From: a virus
DNA length: 24,709 nt
Strand: one strand, 5' to 3'
Virus record (IMG/VR): IMGVR_UViG_3300028388_004678
Span: 1 to 24,709 of that record
Shown: piece after piece, positions 20,814-24,709 of the stretch
Position numbering within the stretch: the first letter of the stretch is position 1
Layout: each line of letters opens with the position of its first letter
Notes under the pieces: model-generated
What the model was told of the DNA's origin: nothing
The model's database searches: none
What the model saw: the letters and a program-made list of their open reading frames with translations, nothing else
Made by a program: the position numbers and the translations under genes

Positions 20814-22615
20814 CCTTGGCAGCTCAAGCATTCATCAGGATCAGCAAAATCTTGTAGTTTATCTTGCTTAACACTTTGACTTACCTTTTCAGCAGCTGCC
20901 CCTGCGTTTGTCCTAAGATAATATAAGCCTTTTAAATTCTTTTTCCAAGCTCTAATATGAACTGCATTAACAATAGACTTATCAGTTCCTGCAGGAAAGA
21001 ATAGATTAACACTCTGCCCTTGACAGACATATTCTTGTCTATCACCTGCGTGATCAACAATCCAGCGCTGATCTAGTTCAAAAGCAGTCTTAAATACTTG
21101 TTTGTGCCAGTCTGTCATCCAATCTAAATGTTGCACAGAACCTTCTGATAGTATGATTGACTTCCATTGATCTTTTAACCACTGTTCTTTTTTGTTATCA
21201 CTTATGTTTTTATCTGCATAGCTATGCATTACAGTTTCTAAATGTGGGTTTTTAACAAGATAAGATCCTACTCTTGTACGATGTGTATATGCATTACTCT
21301 TCCAAGGCTCAATTGAAGGTGATGTTCCTGCAATAATAGAAGAGTTTGCATTTGGTGCAATAGCTAGAAGATGCGCGTTTCTTACACCATATCCTACACC
21401 ATCAGGACACTCACCCTTTATTTTGGCCAGCTCTATTGTTTTCTGTTTTGCCTTTTCTTTAATATCCATAAATATACCTTTGTTTGCCGCAACAGCAATA
21501 CCAGATTCAAACGGGATATTCTTTTTTTGTAGGTATGCATGAAAACCCATTGCACCTAAGCCTAAGCTTCTTTCTGCTCTTGCTGAGTTAATTGCTCTAG
21601 ACAAGCTGTCAGGTGCGTTGCTAATAAAGTATTCTATTACATTATCTAGATATTCAATAAGATCTGCAACAATTGTTGTATCTTTCCACTCGTCGTATTT
21701 CTCAATATTAAGAGAACTTAAACAACAAACTGCACTTCTTTCAGGAGAAGTCGCCAAATGGATCTCATTGCAGAGATTTGATCCATGTATTTTTAACCCT
21801 AAATCCTTTTGAAACTGTGGTAAGTGTCTATTTGCTTCGTCGATAAAATTAACGTATGGCTCGCCTGTTCTAAATCTAACCTGAAGAATTCTTTGCCATA
21901 ACTGTCTTGCATCAACAGTATCTCTAACAGTTCCTTCGTTAGGATCTTTAAGGTCCCAAGATTCTCCAGCAACTACTGCCTCCATAAACTCATTTGTTAC
22001 ATTAACAGCATTGTTTAAGTTGAAGCACTTACGATTAACATCACCACCTGTTGGAACTCTGATATTTAAAAACTCCATAATGTCTGGGTGACTTACATCA
22101 AGATAAGCTGCATAAGAACCTTTTCTTGTTTTACCTTGACGATATGCTGTCATGTCGCTATCAACAGTTTTAAGAAACGGAATAGGCCCGGGTGAAATAG
22201 AGCTGTTTGATCTAATATCACTCCAATGTCCTCCTACACCTCCACCTTTTACAGACATCCATCTTAGTTCATCAGAGTGTGAAATAAGGCCTTCAAGGGA
22301 GTCGTCAACATAAGTTAAAAAACAAGATATAGGAAGGCCGCGAGTTTTTTGATTAGGCTTTGGTGCATTAGACAAGATTGGAGAACTAAACATAAACCAT
22401 CCGTTTGATGCATAATCGTATACTCTTTGAGCTAGCAGTTTGTTGTCTTCTGAAGACATATCTCCTGAGAATGCTACAGCTGCTCTTGCAAAACTTTCTT
22501 GAGGAGATTCTTCATCTTCATTCATATAGTAATCTCTTAATAAGTTTCTAGAGAAGTCTGTTAAAAGATTATCCTTGTCTAAATCTATAGTAATACCATA
22601 GCATTCTTTTTTCAT
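20810..22615 (-). CDS. nrdA: Class I ribonucleotide reductase alpha subunit
   Basis: 601 residues, shorter than bacterial NrdA because there is no N-terminal ATP cone. Key motifs: ISCFLTYVDD (redox Cys), KGGGVGGHWSDIRS, GSNLCNEI (thiyl-radical Cys with Asn and Glu), VCCLSSLN (second redox Cys), LYYLRTNAG (Tyr pair of the radical path) and a C-terminal ECLSCQG tail that is reduced by thioredoxin. It reduces ribonucleotides to deoxyribonucleotides with NrdB. Lack of an ATP cone suggests no dATP feedback inhibition, which suits rapid phage DNA synthesis. ATG 22615 follows AAAAGGAA. Downstream of dut in the same direction. Confidence 0.94.
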   Translation of the reverse strand: MKKECYGITIDLDKDNLLTDFSRNLLRDYYMNEDEESPQESFARAAVAFSGDMSSEDNKLLAQRVYDYASNGWFMFSSPILSNAPKPNQKTRGLPISCFLTYVDDSLEGLISHSDELRWMSVKGGGVGGHWSDIRSNSSISPGPIPFLKTVDSDMTAYRQGKTRKGSYAAYLDVSHPDIMEFLNIRVPTGGDVNRKCFNLNNAVNVTNEFMEAVVAGESWDLKDPNEGTVRDTVDARQLWQRILQVRFRTGEPYVNFIDEANRHLPQFQKDLGLKIHGSNLCNEIHLATSPERSAVCCLSSLNIEKYDEWKDTTIVADLIEYLDNVIEYFISNAPDSLSRAINSARAERSLGLGAMGFHAYLQKKNIPFESGIAVAANKGIFMDIKEKAKQKTIELAKIKGECPDGVGYGVRNAHLLAIAPNANSSIIAGTSPSIEPWKSNAYTHRTRVGSYLVKNPHLETVMHSYADKNISDNKKEQWLKDQWKSIILSEGSVQHLDWMTDWHKQVFKTAFELDQRWIVDHAGDRQEYVCQGQSVNLFFPAGTDKSIVNAVHIRAWKKNLKGLYYLRTNAGAAAEKVSQSVKQDKLQDFADPDECLSCQG

Positions 22616-22630
22616 AAAAATTCCTTTTAT

Positions 22631-23116
22631 TTAATCTGAACTTCCTACTTTGCCGGCCTGCCTTTGGGAAGATTGGGTAATATCTAAATATTCTTCTTCG
22701 CTAACAATGTTAAATTCATTATCACACTTAACGACAACAATTTGAACTGGAAGTTTTTGGTTTCTATCTATTTTATATTCTTCATTACTAGTGTTAATTA
22801 AATTAACAAATACCTCTCCAGTATATCCACTATCAATAACACCTGCTCTAACCTTAAGAGGCGTCTTTGTAATTGATCCTCTTTCTTGAACTAAAGCTAC
22901 CCAGCCTTTTGGCACAGCTAAATGTAGGCCTGTACCTATTAAAATTTTTGAGTTTTTTGGCAAAACAGTTTGAGGTAAAAGTGTGACCTTGTCTCCTGCG
23001 TTAAAAAGATCAAGACCCGCACTCTCTCCATTATATGCCGGGACATAGTCTTTTACATCAATATTATTTGTTTTAAGTGCAAATTTTAAATTTTCGTTTA
23101 AATGAATATTAATCAT
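22631..23116 (-). CDS. dut: Trimeric dUTPase
   Basis: 161 residues. The five motifs are visible: SAGLDLFNA, QERGSITK, RAGVIDSGYTGEVFVNLIN, the NQKLPVQIVV strand, and the C-terminal RQAGKVGSSD. It converts dUTP to dUMP, keeping uracil out of DNA and feeding ThyX. The ATG overlaps the stop of the helicase gene (eight bases). The Gly-rich tail has Val where Phe is usual (GFGS). Length is normal. Confidence 0.93.
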   Translation of the reverse strand: MINIHLNENLKFALKTNNIDVKDYVPAYNGESAGLDLFNAGDKVTLLPQTVLPKNSKILIGTGLHLAVPKGWVALVQERGSITKTPLKVRAGVIDSGYTGEVFVNLINTSNEEYKIDRNQKLPVQIVVVKCDNEFNIVSEEEYLDITQSSQRQAGKVGSSD

Positions 23117-24482
23117 CTTTTTTATTTACCTCTTTCCATTTTTCTCTTAATTTTTCTTTCATTGTGTTGTTATCTTGAGTAACAACTTCATTTAAAGTCA
23201 TTTCAGTATCATCAAGAATTTCAAACTTTGATTTAGCAGTATCAATATGAAGCGGGAATAACAAACCATCTCTACCCGCACGGTTCTTTGCCACAAAGAT
23301 ACGACCTCCACCTGTTGACTTTTCCATAGGCTTTCGACTAATTGAAAGCACTACATCAGCTACTTGAGCTTTACCGTAAGATTCTCCTAAGTTTTCTAGT
23401 CCTACAACATCTGATTTTGATGAATCTTTATTTGCTTGAGAAGCTGTCCAGATAGGAATATTAAGTTCAACTGCAAGATTTCTTAACTCTGTATATATTA
23501 GTTTTAACTCGTGTCTTAATGAATCGTATGCTTTAGATGACTTCATAACATCAGCATAATCTACTGTTACAAGACTTGGCTTAAAACCTTTTAAAGTAAG
23601 CTTTTCAATATGATTGCGAAGAGTCATTACAGATGCAGATCCTGTTGGATATTCCTTGATAATAAGCTTTCCTAGCTCCATCTTATTATATTTATCAATT
23701 ACTTCTTGCTTTCTTTCAATAATCTCGTTAGAGGGAATATCACAAAGGTTTGAGTCATATCTTTTACCAGTATCATGTTCTGATAATTCAAATGTGTAGT
23801 GTATTACATTTTTACCCGCACGCATAGCTGCACATCCCATAGCAACAAGGAAGTGAGATTTACCTACACCTGTATTTGCTGCAACTACACCTAGCTCACC
23901 TCGGCCTAAGCCTCCTCGAAGAATATCTTGTGAGTCAATCTTATCTAATCCAGTCGGACAAACCTGCCTGTTTATCTGAACAAACCGAGCTTCAATGTCA
24001 TCAAAGAAGTTGTGGCCTGCAGTATTAGGCATACCTACAGAAATTGCTTCTTTCATAATATTAAGAACAGATTCATACTTTTCAGTTTGAATTAGTTCTA
24101 CACTTTGTTCTAATGCATCGCGAAATGCTTGTCGCTTACAAAATTCAAGAGACTTATCTTTAACATATTGTAGATCACCCATGTCTGGGTTTGTTTTCAT
24201 ACGATGAAGATACTCGATAATCTGATCTCTTAAAACGTGATCCTTAGACTTAGATAAATCTTCTTTAATAATCGTAATTAAGATTGTTAAAGTTGGAAAA
24301 GTCTTGTATTTATTGTAATATGAGTAGTATCTTTCACAAAGAAAAGAAAGGTATTTAAGATCAAAGTATTCAGGACTCATAACTTCGATCATTTGTGCAG
24401 ACCAGTTAATGTCTGTAAGCATGCTTTGAAAGACTTTTTCTTGAAAAGGCTTGCCAAATTTAGAAAAGTTTTGTTGACTCAT
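23109..24482 (-). CDS. Replicative DnaB-family helicase
   Basis: 457 residues. An N-terminal helical domain (first about 130 residues) is followed by a RecA-like ATPase: Walker A VVAANTGVGKSHFLV near 200, HYTFELSE (the catalytic Glu region), Walker B LVTVDYADVM near 310, and TASQANKDS with the sensor Gln. The C-terminal KNRAGRDG motif supplies the Arg finger. It would be the replication-fork helicase, equivalent to T4 gp41, and would work with the DnaE polymerase encoded at the left edge. It ends overlapping dut and starts one base after the previous stop codon region. Confidence 0.92.
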   Translation of the reverse strand: MSQQNFSKFGKPFQEKVFQSMLTDINWSAQMIEVMSPEYFDLKYLSFLCERYYSYYNKYKTFPTLTILITIIKEDLSKSKDHVLRDQIIEYLHRMKTNPDMGDLQYVKDKSLEFCKRQAFRDALEQSVELIQTEKYESVLNIMKEAISVGMPNTAGHNFFDDIEARFVQINRQVCPTGLDKIDSQDILRGGLGRGELGVVAANTGVGKSHFLVAMGCAAMRAGKNVIHYTFELSEHDTGKRYDSNLCDIPSNEIIERKQEVIDKYNKMELGKLIIKEYPTGSASVMTLRNHIEKLTLKGFKPSLVTVDYADVMKSSKAYDSLRHELKLIYTELRNLAVELNIPIWTASQANKDSSKSDVVGLENLGESYGKAQVADVVLSISRKPMEKSTGGGRIFVAKNRAGRDGLLFPLHIDTAKSKFEILDDTEMTLNEVVTQDNNTMKEKLREKWKEVNKKDD

Positions 24483-24667
24483 TAATTATTATTCCTTAAA
24501 GACGACTTAAGTGCTATTAAAAATGTGTGTATGTTAAAAAAGTTTAAACCTTCTCTGTTTAAGATTTTTAAAAGGTTCATTTTATTAATGGTTGACTCTT
24601 TATTATCGTACTGATGGTTTATTTTTTTAATTTGATCAGCACTTAGCATTGCTGAGTCCAAGTACAT
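24482..24667 (-). CDS. Unknown small protein upstream of the helicase
   Basis: 61 residues, start ATG 24667 after GGAAG. Helical, Lys/Asn-rich, with no recognised domain. It overlaps the helicase start by one base, so the two are probably translated together. The sequence to the right edge is AT-rich and ends in ATTTATTAT, possibly a promoter -10 region cut by the window. Confidence 0.5.
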   Translation of the reverse strand: MYLDSAMLSADQIKKINHQYDNKESTINKMNLLKILNREGLNFFNIHTFLIALKSSLRNNN

Positions 24668-24709
24668 TAACTTCCAATTTTTATATAGTTGTGATTTATT
24701 ATTTATTAT

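Noticed and set aside
1-24709. tRNA genes and CRISPR arrays
   Set aside because: No cloverleaf-like segment or regularly spaced repeat was seen by eye; intergenic space is too small for most of the window.

Overview
The window looks like part of a large, AT-rich, lytic tailed-phage genome (Caudoviricetes), probably from a marine or aquatic Gram-negative host. Genes are short, tightly packed and often overlap by a few bases. Almost all are on the minus strand. The content is typical phage nucleotide metabolism and replication: DnaB-type helicase, dUTPase, class I ribonucleotide reductase (nrdA, nrdB), thioredoxin, two ThyX-family proteins, an all-alpha NTP pyrophosphatase, a nucleoside deoxyribosyltransferase-like protein, a Nudix hydrolase, an Fpg/Nei glycosylase, a photolyase-family protein and the 5' end of a DnaE-type DNA polymerase III alpha subunit. 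A lysis-type amidase, a ClpP-like protease and three homing-endonuclease-like genes add to the phage picture. The host assignment is inference.

Layout from left to right. 1-2230: the 5' end of dnaE (minus) is rebuilt around a homing endonuclease gene. Two detached 5' fragments of dnaE lie further upstream, and a frameshifted plus-strand gene sits between them. 2238-6284: a photolyase-like gene (minus) and a 922-residue ADP-ribosyltransferase-like gene (plus) diverge from a shared intergenic region. 6288-10439: small SH3-like proteins, a secreted VWA/TadG-like protein, a second zinc-finger homing endonuclease, a sugar epimerase and a cluster of tiny beta-rich proteins. 10429-12340: nei, interrupted at its first codons by a GIY-YIG homing endonuclease. 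12330-17222: nucleotide-pool genes, two ThyX proteins, unknowns and the amidase. 17209-24667: unknown gene, clpP, thioredoxin, nrdB, Nudix, a plus-strand HAD phosphatase, nrdA, dut, helicase and a small gene.

The most unusual feature occurs twice. At dnaE, and less completely at nei, a homing endonuclease gene has landed in the first codons of a replication or repair gene. The original start, with its ribosome binding site, is left upstream as a fossil. Directly after the endonuclease gene lies a second copy of the lost 5' codons, spelled with different synonymous codons: at dnaE 11 of 13 codons differ while all 13 residues are identical. This has the layout of a natural cleave-and-rescue cassette. 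In both cases the rebuilt junction carries a defect. dnaE has an in-frame TAG next to a strong hairpin, with a possible UCC-to-UCU ribosome hop of the T4 gene 60 type. nei lacks its start codon by one inserted base. These defects may be real, regulatory or sequencing errors.

A second theme is a recurring minus-strand promoter, GTGTAAAT-N15-TATAAT, found eight times with nearly constant spacing, including one copy in front of each of the three dnaE 5' ends. A third is a set of otherwise unrelated proteins (ADP-ribosyltransferase-like, Nudix, HAD phosphatase, two unknowns) that share a short amphipathic N-terminus ending in a [L/I]-x-E site, reminiscent of T4 capsid-targeting peptides.
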